From positions 7,936,001 through 8,000,000 of the forward strand of contig NC_134983.1 of assembly GCF_050947335.1 (NCBI RefSeq): a stretch of 64,000 nucleotides of DNA, read 5' to 3'. The notes beneath the pieces were generated by a model. The model had not been told where the DNA came from and did no database searches. It saw only the letters and a list, made by a program, of their open reading frames with translations. Position numbers and translations under genes: made by a program. This document shows, one piece after another, positions 24,901 through 38,694 of this stretch. Within the stretch, counting starts at the first letter, position 1. Each line of letters starts with the position of its first letter. The stretch comes from Megachile rotundata (taxonomy: Eukaryota; Arthropoda; Insecta; Hymenoptera; Megachilidae).

Positions 24901-25276
24901 CTCCTGAAGTTCCTAAAAATGAACAAAATGTTCCTAACCTTTGCCTTCACAAAAAAATATAACAATACACACATTAACTAAATAATAAAAATCTCTTTTG
25001 ATCTATTAACATATACATTTATTCTTTATGTAACCTCTTTGATATCAGTTTCAATTGATCTCGTTGAAATTCAGTAGTCCTCATGCATCTCTATTTCAGA
25101 TGCACCAGCATGCAACGCTTTTCGAGTATCTTATTTTGTATATAGTATATAGTATATAGTTTGTATATACTATATTTTGAATATAGTAATATATTCTTTA
25201 TACAGATATATTTTTATGTATATCATTAGGGATTTAAGAGTCTAGGCTTTTAGGGACACAGAGACATAGGAGTATA
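24901..25276. other. gene-free DNA with a TATA-rich microsatellite
   Basis: GTATATA-type runs at about 25137-25200 (repeated ATAGTATATAGTATAT). Nothing else. Confidence 0.55.
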
Positions 25277-25579
25277 CAGGGTGTCTCACAAGTAGTGTAG
25301 ATCCCTGAAATGCGAGGTAGCTGTCGTGATTCTAAATAAGATTTCCCTTTGCAAAAATGGGGTTTGAAACTTTGTTTTTGAATTATTACTGTGTTGAATT
25401 TATTTTGAATTATACTCTCGCGTCTGCGCATGCGTAATCCTTGCGCTCTAATTGGTCCATGTTTTTCCTTAATAGTTCAAAAACCTAGCTTCAAACCCCA
25501 TTTTTGCAAAGGGAAATCTTATTCAAAACCACGGCAGCCTCTCCATTTCAGGAACCTACACTAGTTGTGAGACACCCTG
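25277..25579. mobile_element. TA-flanked MITE, copy 3, arms only (no minisatellite)
   Basis: A 303-base member of the same family as at 7.03 and 9.92 kb. It starts CAGGGTGTCTCACAAGTAGT, ends (reverse strand) CAGGGTGTCTCACAACTAGT, with TA at 25275-25276 on the left and CA after the right end. The two arms of about 150 bases nearly abut. The right arm keeps GCGTCTGCGCATGCGTAATC, the segment next to the minisatellite in the other copies, but no 15-base units are present. Non-coding. Confidence 0.88.
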
Positions 25580-26529
25580 CATACTAATATAAGAATCTAC
25601 TCTAAATGTTTCGAAGATATTAGAAATCTAGGCATACACGTATCTAGAGTACTAAATAATCTGAGATAGAATACTAAATAGAGATCTGAAATACTAAGTA
25701 TTCTAGGACTATGGGAGTACGAGGTAGTAATCTGTACAGAGTAGAGAGATGTCATAGGGGTGTACCTCTGCATAGAGATCTGTACGTCTACATAGAGATT
25801 ATAGAGGTCTACGCAAGAATCCAAAGATATAAAAATCTAAGGTCACTAGTGACCCTCGATGAGCTCGGAATCCGTTAACCTGACGGGTCACAGGAAATTA
25901 AATTGCATTCGGATATTTGCCGACTGCCACAAAGCCTTCTCCACCATGAAGCATTATCTACGCGTACCGCATAACAAAGGGAAAAAGATGGGGAGGATCT
26001 GGTATTCTGAAACGATCGTTCATTTTTTCGCCACGTCCAAACGATTATAATACGCTCGGCTGATTATGGTAAACGACAAATCACAGTCGTGATGCGCGGC
26101 TTGTTCTTGCTAACAATGCGGTTTTTCTTGATCGTCCTTCTTCCCAACAACATCTCCATGTTAGGATGAAAGTCAACCAACTGTGATGTAGGAAACCGTG
26201 AAATTGTCAAGGGTCGACCGCGTGACGTATTCAAACTTGCTTCTGCGAAATTCTAATTAGAAAGGCACGTATAATACCTGGAATGAACCTGAATCATTTG
26301 AATCTTCCACTACCTGGCTGACTTCATTGTCTCTTTATTCCGGGTAGAGAGCGTGTTTACACTTTATGAAAGGAGCGAATAATAAGCGCCTCCACTGGAA
26401 TACGTTTTTGACGATTATCAGACAATTTTGATTAACAATGTAGAGCAAGTCGTTTATGGTTAGTTAATCGTTTTCATTATTCTATTGTAGGTGTACCTTA
26501 TGTCTGTATTGTTAGACTCCTAGATTCGC
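25580..26529. other. gene-free DNA
   Basis: Opposed short frames at 25.6-26.05 kb have no recognisable similarity. No element seen. Confidence 0.5.
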
Positions 26530-26690
26530 TGATCCCTAAATTTTGGCACATTTCCAAGTTCTCAGATCCCCAAATTTCTGGATCCAAAAATCCTCAGATT
26601 CTCAAATCTTTAGATTCCAAAGTACAAAAATTTCTAAATTCTTAAATCTCTACGTACCCAAATCCCTAAATCTCTGCATTTGCGAATATA
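26530..26690. repeat. short AAATTT/AAATCC low-complexity block
   Basis: CCCTAAATT, CCCAAATTTC and CTCAAATC phrases in irregular rhythm, as in the other blocks of this region. Confidence 0.6.
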
Positions 26691-27419
26691 CCTCTGGACA
26701 ACAATAACCATCAACATATTACAGTTCTAATTATTGTTAAATAATCAAACCATAAGAACAATGATAATTGACATGTCCGTAAAAGCATCCACATTAAAAT
26801 ATCGGATAATTACACGAACGAGATACATAATAATTAACCTAAATACTAACAGAAACTGATAATAATAGGATGTAGTATTATGACATTCATTACGTCGATT
26901 AATACGATAATTGATATATTATATCGAGTAAAACGGTTGCCTCGTGGGAGGATCAGTGAATTATAGTCACTTTCTAATGCTTCCCTCGTTTGCAAGTACA
27001 AGTCGTAGTACAAGCAACATCAAAGGAAAACATTGAACTTCCCAGCCGTCAAGTCATTAATACACGTGTCGAGGTATAGTGTGCGGCATTTTAATTCGTC
27101 GGTCTGTCGATGCTGTTCGCTTGTGTCTTAATTTATGTACAGGAGTTCGCTTTTACACCTGCCATTGTCGACCGTTCACCAGCCGACAATATCGATACAA
27201 TCGATCTGTGCGATTCACGGTGAAACGAGATTAACGCTCTTAAGGAGAAATGCTTATATAAATTCTCGATCAAAGTTTCATTAATTTAAACTCGTCTATA
27301 CGTAATCTGTTCGATTCTTATGCGAAACACGGAGTTGCTATGGATAATTGAAAATAATTAGTCTTCTTGCAAGAAGGTTACAAAAGTATTTTATTGGACT
27401 GTTTTTTGACCTACACATT
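26691..27419. other. gene-free DNA
   Basis: Nothing recognisable on either strand. Confidence 0.5.
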
Positions 27420-27700
27420 TTTAGATTTTTAAATTCTGAAATTTGCAAAATCCAAAATTTCCAAGTATTCGAGTTACTAGATCCCCAAATTACCATATCT
27501 TCAAATTTTTAAATTACAATTTCTGAAAGTTTGAAATTTTCAAGTATGAATTCCTGATACTGAAATCTTCAAAGTTTTAAACTTTTCAGTTTTCAAATTT
27601 TGGTACTTCAAATTTCAGTATTCAATTTTCACGCTATCAGATTTTCAAAACTTCCATATTTCCAAATTTCTAAATTTTAAAATTCCGACATTCCAAAATC
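27420..27700. repeat. degenerate AAATTT-type low-complexity block
   Basis: Phrases like TCAAATTTTTAAATT, CCAAATTTC and TTTCAAATTT in irregular rhythm. Confidence 0.65.
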
Positions 27701-30700
27701 AGATAAAAAAACAGTAAAATTCTTATGCAATTTGGGAACACTATTATCATTTATAAACTTTCTGTACTGAGTTTTTTGAATCAACTAAGTTAGATTTATT
27801 AAAGCTTTAACAATTGTAGAGAAATCCGCTTATCAGTTTGTAGAGAATTAAACTCGTATGCGGATCAGATCCTTTCACGATCAAACATTTCTCTTGCATA
27901 ACGTATGTATTTTATTTAATACAAATCTAATGGAAATATGGTATGGATTTTAACGAATAAGTGAAATTATTAATATAAATAGAATAACAGAAATAAACGC
28001 TAATAACTTTTAACGAAGTTTATAAATTTATTATTCAAGAAAGAATGAGAAAGGGACACTTATATAACACGATATTTTATATGCATGCGCAATATAGAAA
28101 ATTCACAAAGAAACAAGAACGAAAAAAAATATGAAAATTATTTTATTTAACATTTGAGAATCTAAATTAAAACGAGTGGCATCATGTAAGTAATCGATAA
28201 ACTAACATTCATAATTATCGACTTCTTATTACCGATATCGGCATACATTATCGACTTCTTAATGTATTTATTTTTGCCACTTTCAATATGGAAATTCAAC
28301 AAATACAAATCTACAGAACCACGTGAAGAAAATTACGCACAAAGGTACATATTTCCATGAATCGTTCATTAAAACGATAAATTTGTATAAACCTCTAAGA
28401 TTCGTGATACAAAGAAAAATTCTGTGGGTATCAAGAGAACACGACTCTTCTCTTACGACTGACATGGAAATTTACGTGTTTGCATGGTCTCTAAACATGT
28501 CGTAAAACTTGTAGTTTACGCAAACGACCCGTTAGAATACCGTACCAGAAAATCGATTGTAAAACTCTGTACACCTACGTAATTTTTATTGCGAACCAAC
28601 GCATTGTGCTTTCTCTTCACGAGTTTTTTGTTCCACTTAAATATTGCCTCGAATACTAACATTTTAGGAATATTTTTCATATTCATCATCTAATCTATTA
28701 TAAACAATAAATTGTTTAACAAATTTTTCGCTGAATTGTTTGATAATATGTTTAGAATAGTGAAGATCTAATTTAAGAATTAAATTAGAATAATGTGATA
28801 GGTTAGATAACTTCTTTGATAACTTCTTCGATTACTTTGACAAATTATTTAATAAATTATCTTATAAATTGTTTGATAACTTGTTTCATAAATTAGTAAC
28901 TTCTGTAATTAACAATTTAATGAATTGCTTAATACATTGCGAAAAAGTTGAAATTATAGAACGTTTAAATCTGAAAAGATTTTACTTAACGAGTTCATAT
29001 TTTGTGAACACTGATTTGTGAACAATGAAAAGAGAGGAAATTGAGGAGTAGCTCGTTCATTATGCTAATTTGCAATAACGTATAATCTTCTGTCAACATT
29101 GACAAAACGATCGACCTCTCTGTATCTATTCCTTCAATTACACAGGCAAGCAAACAATTGACATTTACAACCTAAATCTGTTTCATGAACAGAAAATCGA
29201 TGTCCATGGTTGCACCCTATATCACATGTTTAGTATGTGTCCGACAGAAACGAAGATTTACGGTAAAAGATCAAGGAACGCCTAGGGGAAATCGCGATGT
29301 CATCAACCTGTTATAATCGACCGGGCGATCGAATCCGAGCGGCCATTTGACCGATGAGTAGATAAAAGCAGCCGGATCTTCTTCTTCATCGTTGTCTTGT
29401 GACATTCGCTCCGTGTCTGGTTTCGCGAATGATGCAAAGATGCACAAAGTCACGACTAATTACCGTCAGAAAGATTGAAAAGGTGCCAGTTCTCGAGCGT
29501 GGGCTACGATCGTGATCCGAGAACATTAATTGTCTATTGTTCGATTACCTGTTAGACGCTAAACTGATCTTTACAGGACAGTTAAGTCAAGTGTAAACGT
29601 ATGAAAAGGGTAGCAGGAGATACGATTAAAATTAGAGTCTGACGTCGACATAGGTCGTGATGTCCGCAAGACCTGGTGATTTCATTTTCTGGTTGCTGTA
29701 ATCGCGTGGGATCGTCCGTGATTGATGAGAATTTGCTATTCGAATTGGACATGTCATTTGTTCGCGAAGATTTACGATAGAAATTTGTTTATGTTCTTTT
29801 GGTGATGGCTTGCTAATTTCCTTCTTTCTTCGAGTGCTGATGAAATGTACGTTGAGATGCAGGTTTGCTCGAATCACCGTTTAAATTGCGATTTTATGAT
29901 AATCGCGTCTGTAAGCCATTCGGTTTTAATCTTTCAAGATTATTTATAGATTTCAGTGATCAAAATATAATTTATATAAATCCATGTGTTCAAGGAAAAC
30001 CGTCTTCAAGGAAAAAGGAACTGTAATCAAACGTGAGAAGCAAATAATTGGAAACAAAGACTTTCAACGCTAATTCAGAAGCTTAAAAATTAATTTTACT
30101 CTGCATCCATGTGTCGACAATAATAATACATTAAATTAATATATTTCAATTACCATGAATAATCGATAACGTCTATAAACAACAAATAATCATAGCAAAC
30201 ACGAGAACTAGAAATGTTTGTTTAGTAATTTTTAACTGTACAAATACATCGGAATACATCACACACAACAGTATCCACCGTAACAATATCGACGATCATT
30301 TGCCATGAATATTTCAATGATTAACATGCTTGCAAGATATATCTGCTATTGTACTGTGGCTTCGTTATGCATTTGGATTGTCTTAATTATCGTCTTCATT
30401 GCGTATCTCTAACGATGGTACTCGGGGGTGGAAAATTTATGGGCCTGTTCTTCTTTGTCTATAGACACGTTACATCACGTTTTATCCGAAGATCAAGAGC
30501 AGCAAGCAACCTTGACATTCATGCTCACAGACTGTTTTCTTGTCCGGAGAAAGCTTTCGTTGTAAATTGAATTGTTCGTTTAAACATGAATCTTAAATTC
30601 ATTGTTGTTGAGTTGATGCAGAAATTTTTGCAATCTTCATGCGTTAATTTTGTTAATTTTCATGCAAATTCTGTAATTCACGTTCTAAAAAAGAAAAAAT

Positions 30701-33700
30701 TGTAATGTAAAATGCTTCTATCCTATCGGAACAATGTTTCTTGGTCGACAGGAAAAAGGATCCATTTGTTCTTGTTCCGCATCTTACGATAACCCTTGAT
30801 GCAGCTCTTAAAATAGCGGGCCACAATCGTAAAAAGGTCCCTGCACTCAAAACCAGTTTGGACCAGGAAAATCCGCAAGCTTGTTCCGTTTTTTTGGTTC
30901 AGTTGCAAAAAAGGAGAATGTGGTGTTGGTCAGTGGCCTGCGACCCACGAATTCGAGGGAAACCTTGCGATTCGCGCCACGAAACCGGTTAAAATTCTCT
31001 TGTTACGCGTTGCATTCAAATTTTTGGAGAATCACGAAAAAAAACCGCAACATGCAAATTGTTTCGACGAAGTTAGACCTCTTTTACGTTACGAGAATTT
31101 TGACTACAGAGAATAATTTAATTTTTACCACAATTGCTTTTGTATACCTTTCAAGCCTTTGCATTTCACAGATGCAGGAAATGAAATTTTCATGGAAAAA
31201 TGGGAATTGAATTATAAACTTTTCATTTTCTGCGTACGAGACTTTATTTTTCAGTAAACTGATCAAAAATTCTGTTTTATCGATTTACATTACAAGGTTC
31301 GATATTTCACCTCGTAGGAAATATTACTTTGTTCTTATAGTTAACACACCTTTTCCCGAATCTTTTGTTACGAACAATGACCTTTAGGAATTACATAACG
31401 ATTAATTTAAAACAGGATCCAGCATGCTGTGTACAAATCCTGTACAACCTTGACTTTTTACAGTTTGATAATTACATAGCAGTTTACAAGAATAAATTGT
31501 TAATTATGCACTCGAGAGCATGAGATCGAAAAAGAGAAAGCCATAACTCTTTTGAAATCAATCAACGAATATCAACATAAAACATTTATTTCGTTAAAGT
31601 CAAGAAACTGGAAAGAAATAAAAAAAAACATCAAGTAAATTAGTAAAATCAATGTGATAATTGAATTTTTTCTAACAATCAGTAATTTATTAAATATTAT
31701 TACATATATTGTATTGAACTTGATTTTATACTGTATAATTATCACGCATTTATTTTAATTTTATTTTCATAGAATTTATTAAAAAAATAATTCTAAAAGT
31801 GGAACTCCAAAAACTTAAATTAACATAATAATATGTACTGATAAAAATCATGAATGTGTACTACACTACTTTTAACTCTCAAAGGTTTACAGAAAATGAA
31901 TACCATGTTATGTAAATTGGGTAATATTTATGATACGTTTCTAATGTGTAGGCGTACGGGAATTGAAAATAATTTCGTAGGGTCATGTCCATTCTTATTT
32001 GGTTCTTCATGAATATCAAGTTCCCTCGAAAGTATTATAATTGCGGTAACATAACGTATATAAAATTCTTATTAAAACATAACACGTTCTCACACTGAAA
32101 ATAAACGTGTTGAAAATGAAAATGAACTTTGTGATTTTGGAAAATACTTGCGAATGAGACACAGAAAATTACCATTTTCGAAAGTGGGTCTCGACCCACA
32201 AAGGTTTTGGAATACTCCACTTACCATCTTTCTATTTTAAATAACAAGCAAAATAAAATAAAGACAAAAATTTAAGATATTCTAAAATATCAAAAATCTA
32301 AGGTATAATAAATTAAACTTTGATATCTCAATCAAACTGAATCCCCAAAGGATTAATGTTGATCACGTTTGTACTCCTGTGACATTCATTATCGATCACT
32401 TATTTTTCAACATTTATCTCTCAACAAATTTTCCCAGATATTCGAATTGATACATGGAAAGTTTATAAAGATGTCGTCCATGCAAAAAATTTTAAAGAAG
32501 AAAATCAGTTGTCCGAAGATAAGTAGCCAATGATCGATGGCGAACTACTCGAAATGGCATTAAGCTATTACTGGACGATAGAACAAAGAGAGTATATATT
32601 AATGTCACGAAAGAATGGACCGCCTACTAGCTTCGATATAACATGAACTATTGCAAAATCATTAGGGACACAGAATACATCTTTAATATCATCTTCGTGA
32701 TGAAGATCGTGTTGCTCGATGAGTTTCACGGCTGGCAATCGAATTAATCACCTAATCTCTTATCAGCATGCAAATCGTATACATCATTGATCAGTTAAAT
32801 TCGTATGTTTCGTTCATTTTACCCGGTCATGTGAACATAATGGTTAATTTAAAAAGAAATACATCTTGACGTTCTATCACACGTCCATACATTCTGATTC
32901 AGGGTTTATTACAAAGCCTCATTTCTTCTCAAGCTAAATATCTATGCTTATAAGGCCAAATAAAAGAAATTATCTGAACAATTACTTAACCAATCATTAC
33001 ATTGCCAAGTTCTCTATTGAGAGATGCGTCATTGTTCCTATTTATATATAATCGTATTGTTCTTTAGCCTTCATTTTTTGTTGTCTTTGTGATATTAGAG
33101 GAAACTCGGTAAATACTCTGAGCAAGAGTAATTAATTAAATTTGTGTTTTTTCTTGGTCGCCATTAATGGTGACTGATCCTTGGCAACATTCATATAAAT
33201 CTATAGTCTATTTTTTTACAACATAAGGAAGCATCCTTGAATGATACACGATGTTTGTTTTCTCTGTATCTTTTTTATTTTACTGCGTCCTTTATTAGAT
33301 TGCTTATGCCCACAATTATCTCTTAGCATTCTAAATATTCTTATAATCTCAGTTGTGTAATAACTGTTGTTTGTCCTAGCTAAGAGGTTTTGCTTAATTT
33401 CCGATGAATCTGGCACATATTCTGTAGCGCTGGAAGCTTTTGAAGTAATAATACATCTCCAAAGTAAGGGTTTCATGCTGATAAGAATTTTACTAACAAG
33501 CACGGATTTTCTCCTTCTTTCTACAATAAATGCAGCTACTTTTAAAGGGAAACATTTTATAAAGCGTTTTTGAGATTTATAATTTCATTGAAATATTATT
33601 GTGAAGAGTACATTATATTTTACAATATTTGAAAATTTATTTATTACCAATGTTATAATTAATAATAATTATGATTATAATAACATTAATAACGACGGGA

Positions 33701-33812
33701 GGAGTAGGATATAACACCAAATATATTCAAGTACAATAACAATGCACGTACGTAAAATCGAATATTTACTTTACTATTAATATGGTTTAATTATTCATAT
33801 ATTGTTTAATTA
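27701..33812. other. six kilobases of gene-free DNA
   Basis: Scanned on both strands: frames up to about 109 codons exist (for example 30881-31210) but overlap each other, start at random and show no family similarity or splice-consistent partners. No tRNA or repeat array was recognised. Distal regulatory DNA or introns of a non-coding transcript cannot be excluded. Confidence 0.5.
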
Positions 33813-34130
33813 TTAACCCTTTCGCTACGGTGATTTTTTCTGAGAAATGTGATTATGGTCTTATTTATTATAATAAAAAGTTAGATATTCTTATTTATAA
33901 AAAGCAAAGCTAAAGCCTTTCTATACAGTTTTTTATCCTTCCTTTATATACAAAGGATAATACAAATGACAAATGTTATAACACGCCGTCATAACTCTTT
34001 TTTATAAAAACTTTTTAATCGCTAGGAAAAAACTCTGTTGGTATAAAAGTGGGCGCCTATAGGTGCTCTCAGTAATACAAACACAAAATTTCTAAGCGCC
34101 TATAGGCGCCCACAGTAGCCAAGGGGTTAA
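33813..34130. mobile_element. piggyBac-like MITE with TTAA ends
   Basis: A 318-base segment bounded by TTAA on both sides (33813-33816, 34127-34130). Imperfect inverted ends: TTAACCCTTTCGCTACGGTG on the left and, reverse strand, TTAACCCCTTGGCTACTGTG on the right. TTAA target duplication with CCC-starting ends is the piggyBac hallmark. No coding capacity. Near the right end two near-identical palindromes lie about 45 bases apart: GCGCCTATAGGTGC at about 34053-34066 and the perfect GCGCCTATAGGCGC at 34096-34109. Confidence 0.82.
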
Positions 34131-37019
34131 TAACTTCATTTCTACTTTAATATGATATCAACATTTACGTTGAGTTCTGAGATCTCCTTTTTCCAATTTA
34201 ATTGAACACCTCTCTTAAATATTTTATTCGAACTATTAATTTAATTGGATCTTCAAGTCTATTTTTTCAAAAAATACTAAAAATGAACATACAAACTATT
34301 AATTTAATTAATATAACTGTTAATTTAATTTGATCTACAACTCTGTTTTTACAAAAAATACTAAAAATGTACATAAAAATATTTGTGCACCACCGATGAT
34401 AAAATGGCGGGATAGAGTTCAGACAACGTTCGATACACCTGTTTGATTGTTCATTTATGAATAACTATAAAACAATCTGCCTAATCGAGACATTGAAATC
34501 ACAACGTACTGAATGAGCTCGTTTGAAACTCAAGGCAAACTTTTTGTGTCCGTCAAAGAGAATGGCGAAGAACGATTATCCATAAGAGTGCGTTCTACTA
34601 ACTCTGAGACCACCTTGACACGGTTGTTCACATTTCAACCGAATGGTTGCACTGCTATCCCGGTATCGTTATAAATAATTGCAATTAAAGGAAAATGTCA
34701 CATCCTATGGTGTTAACTCCTGACGTCGTTGTACATACCTCGATATTAATTTAAATGTCAGGCAATTTATGAAATGAGTATGAAATATGAATATTGTGCA
34801 CGTGCGCGTATGTATAAGTTCGGTTACTGGTTTACATGTATCAACAATGCATATTCCACATATATGTATACGTGTAGTGTAAATTTTGAAGATAATTAAT
34901 GAATTTTGCGAAACATTACATGTTTATTAAAATATTCTGCATTATATCCTGCATAATCAATTAAAATTATTTTTCTGATTTCATTGGAAAGAATTTTTTT
35001 GTTCCATAATGGTTTTTATTAGAGGCAAAAGTTTTCATACATTTCATAACAGGAAGATTTCAATTAACCTAAATATATTACGTAATGTCAATCAGCTTTC
35101 ATTTACGTTTGCAAATTTATTTATTTATTTTAAACAGAGATACAATGCATCTACCTTCAGGTCGTTAGCGACGACTGGGTTCTATTTCCTACACTTTTAT
35201 GGACTATATGACGTTAAACCTGGATTAAAAAAAAAAAATAAAATAAAAAAGGTATTTAAATGTACATGCTTTACAAGAATGAAAGCAAATACTTCCTTTA
35301 TGGTGTTCGACATGTTATTATACGGTTCATTTGCGAAACGAAATTCTGCACTGTCGATCGATCATACCTTTGCATTTAATTTCAAACGAAGTGACGTGAC
35401 GTTTCATGCATCCGTTGTGAATTTCAAAGAAAGAAAGACGGCTGGCCTTAATTTCTGCTGCTAGAAAGGCACTGGCACAAGAAAAAGCTTGAAGCTCTTA
35501 CAGGCTCGAATACGACGATTTACCTTCCCAAAATTAATGGGGTCTCACGATTAAATCATTGTGCAGCGTCAAACGAAAAACGTCCGCATGTATGTTTGAC
35601 ATGCACGCATAAAGTGATGTTATCAACGTAAATCAATTTATGATTAATTGGCATTAAGAACGAGTCAACCCTTCCGGTTTCGATTGGTCTTCGTTGCTAT
35701 TCGCTCGTAATTTTTTTCTTGCTTTCTCAATCGTTATATGTACTTTATTCACAGTTAATCTTATCAAGACAACACCTTACGAAATTCGATTTCTCTCTAC
35801 GTTCAATATCGAAGTGAAACATTTAATCAATTAATAGGACGTTTATTGTAGACTGTTTGCAAGTATATGCAATGTACAATGATCAGAGTGAATTTTAGTG
35901 CAGAACGTGTTGTCATTTCTGAAACATAACAAGCACCCGTATTAGTTCTACCTTCGCATCCAAATAACTATCGAATTTGTGGAATAAACAATAGAGTGCA
36001 TGTGCATGTAACGCTTTGAAACACAGATTAACATAAAGTAACATCCCGTTCCATCATTCTCTGAAATTCGTAGAAATGCGTTGCATATGTTATCAAAGCT
36101 GATTTTACGGAACGCTAAATTATTAAATTATTAAATTAAACTAAATTTTGGAGAATACGAAATTCAAATTGAATAAATCAACATATTGTTACTAAAATTT
36201 TCACATAATAAAATGTGATAGTACTTTAAGATCTTAAACGATAAATATTATTGTCAATGCTTTGCAATTCTGGAATATCATCTTTCTTGCTGTAACCAAA
36301 TTTTCATACAATTATTTTTTCAAATTTTCGAATTCGAGTTTCTTGAAAATCGGGCTTTATGTACACAAACATTATTATATAATTTTAACTTAGTTTTTCA
36401 TGCATCATCCCTTCATGTAATCATCCCTTTTTGATTGTGTAACCAGTTACTGACCACCTGTGTAATCTCCAGTTAAATGACCGCCATATCGCCAGTAACG
36501 CATTATTGTCCCAGGATTAGCGATATCTTGATCAATTAAAATTATTAACAAAACATTATAGATACAATTTGAATTGTCATTCACTTGTTATTACGTTCAC
36601 AAGGAACGTAATCTAATGTCATCTCGACGAAAAAATCGATTCACGCCGATCTCTGTTAAATGTCATCCTTGACATCTTTGGACAAAATAGATATGTTCCA
36701 GCATGCTGCAGTGTTGAGAAAAAAGCACCTGCACATTCTTCGGTCGGGAACCGGTCGCTGAGACTTCTCCATTTATTGCGAAATGCGAAGGAGTGCACTT
36801 ACTTTAGCTGGACCTTTATCTCGATACGGAATATTTATAAGATCGAACGACAAAATGCGACGAAACGATCCCTAGCGAGTTGCTAATTTGTCGGTACAAC
36901 TGCTTAAGTAGGATTATACATTTCAATTAAGACCTTATCTGTTCCGTAAGATACACAATATCCAAACTACTTATTTACTGACGAATAGCGTTAAATGTAA
37001 CGTTTAAATATTAATATGA
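34131..37019. other. gene-free DNA
   Basis: The frame at 35009-35464 (151 codons) starts at an ATG, but its translation is Phe/Lys/Asn-rich with a poly-Lys run from an A-tract and no recognisable family. I do not support it as a gene. Nothing else seen. Confidence 0.5.
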
Positions 37020-37200
37020 AATTTAAAACTTTATAATGTTAGGAAGTTGGACCTTTAGTATTTGAAAAACTTGGTAATTTAGAAATTTGAGAGTCTCTCA
37101 TAAATTTGCGTATTTGAGAATTTGGAAATTTAAAGATTTGAGAAACTTGGTAAATTACGAACGATAAAGTTTAGGAATGAAAAATTTGAAAATTCTGCAA
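37020..37200. repeat. short AAATTTG low-complexity block
   Basis: TAGAAATTTGAGAG, TTTGGAAATTTAAAG and similar phrases. The rightmost block of this kind outside the tweek gene that I noticed. Confidence 0.6.
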
Positions 37201-38694
37201 AAGAAAAGATGTATGTTCTTTAAATATTTTTATTGACTTGTTCAAGTATAGATAACAAATGTACAAAGAAAATAGAACAACAGTTGACAATTCAGTAAAA
37301 CTAAGTGGAAACGAACCAAAATCTATGTCGTAAACACTGTAGACAGAGATGCTAACGTTAATGTCTCAGGCACATTAGTGTATTTTTTCTAATTTGGACA
37401 TGTGCCCCTGTCATTACTAATGAATACATTCTATCTAACAATAAATCGACTAATCGTAGACAAAGATTTTGGAATCCACTGAACGATTAACTGTTGATTC
37501 AGTTACTTTGTCGCTTCGACATCGATCACTGATTCCTTCGTTTGAAACGAATGTTCTTATCGTTCTTATACGGAAATAAATAAAAAAAGAAGAAAACATT
37601 TATACAAATACACCGTGTGTGTGTTCGCAAGTAATACTAAAGTTTACAATGTAAAATTCGCTATTTTTCTACTGGCTGGATCTACCAAGTCTTTTTTTCG
37701 TTTTTGTTAATTTGATAGAACATCACGCGTGAAGAAGTCGTAACAGTGAGCAAATGTACACGCACGTGATACAAGTTCCGGTAAAACTTATTATATATTT
37801 TGAATAAATTAACGCGCGGATAACAATCGACTAATTGTAGCTAAAGAGAGTAGCAAAATCTCGTCGAGTTTCTTTAATGCATTACTTTTAAAGGAACACG
37901 TGTTTCGTTATTCGGGTATACATGGTGTCTACAAATTTTTGTACAGCTACAGAACGAGTGACAGGACATATTATATGCAAACAAAAATATTGCACTTACA
38001 AAATGCAAAACTTCAAATAATCTTACAAATTTTGAATATTATCACAATTTACAGAGAAAATATTGAAAATAAGTTTTCACATTTCTTCAGCTTATACTTC
38101 AGCAGTTCAAATGACAGAAATTTGTAAATACCACATACTTTTTTTTTACTAAATTAAATCAATCAGTATTTCAATATGAAACTCTTACTCTAAAACTACT
38201 TAAACTTACAGACCGTGTAGTTTTCATTAGTTATAGAGCTACTCAATTTTCGCATCCTATATTATAAACACTTTCAATCATCAATGATAAAATTGCCGGA
38301 ACTTGCATATAAAGCTATACGTATATCACGATACAAATTCAATGCGTATATAATATATTTATATATGTATATATATGTTTGACATTATAAAATTCAAAGT
38401 AATTAATGTTCTATTACAAATAGACGTCATTGTTACAATATTAACGGTTATGAGCGGTGAGAAACCCAAAATTATCACTTACAATGTAAAAGAAACTTCT
38501 TCTTTTTGGCTCGTTTTATAACATAATAGAAACACATTGATATACATCTTGTCCATTATCTTTCGTTTAACATTTTTACATCTAGACAAGTTCAATATTA
38601 ATCGTAATGGCTTCAGCTTAAAAGTTAAGTAATGCTGCAGGAAGACTGAACGAAAGAAATTATAAATTCTTGCGAATATATCGGTGGGTCTAAA
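37201..38694. other. gene-free DNA downstream of tweek
   Basis: No coding feature supported. Character changes here: the AAATTT blocks end and TGTATATA-type motifs become frequent. Could be an extended 3' UTR or non-coding transcript. Confidence 0.4.

Noticed and set aside
35009..35464. 151-codon plus-strand frame starting with ATG
   Set aside because: No recognisable domain, a poly-Lys run from an A-tract, composition like random AT-rich DNA, and no splice-consistent neighbours.
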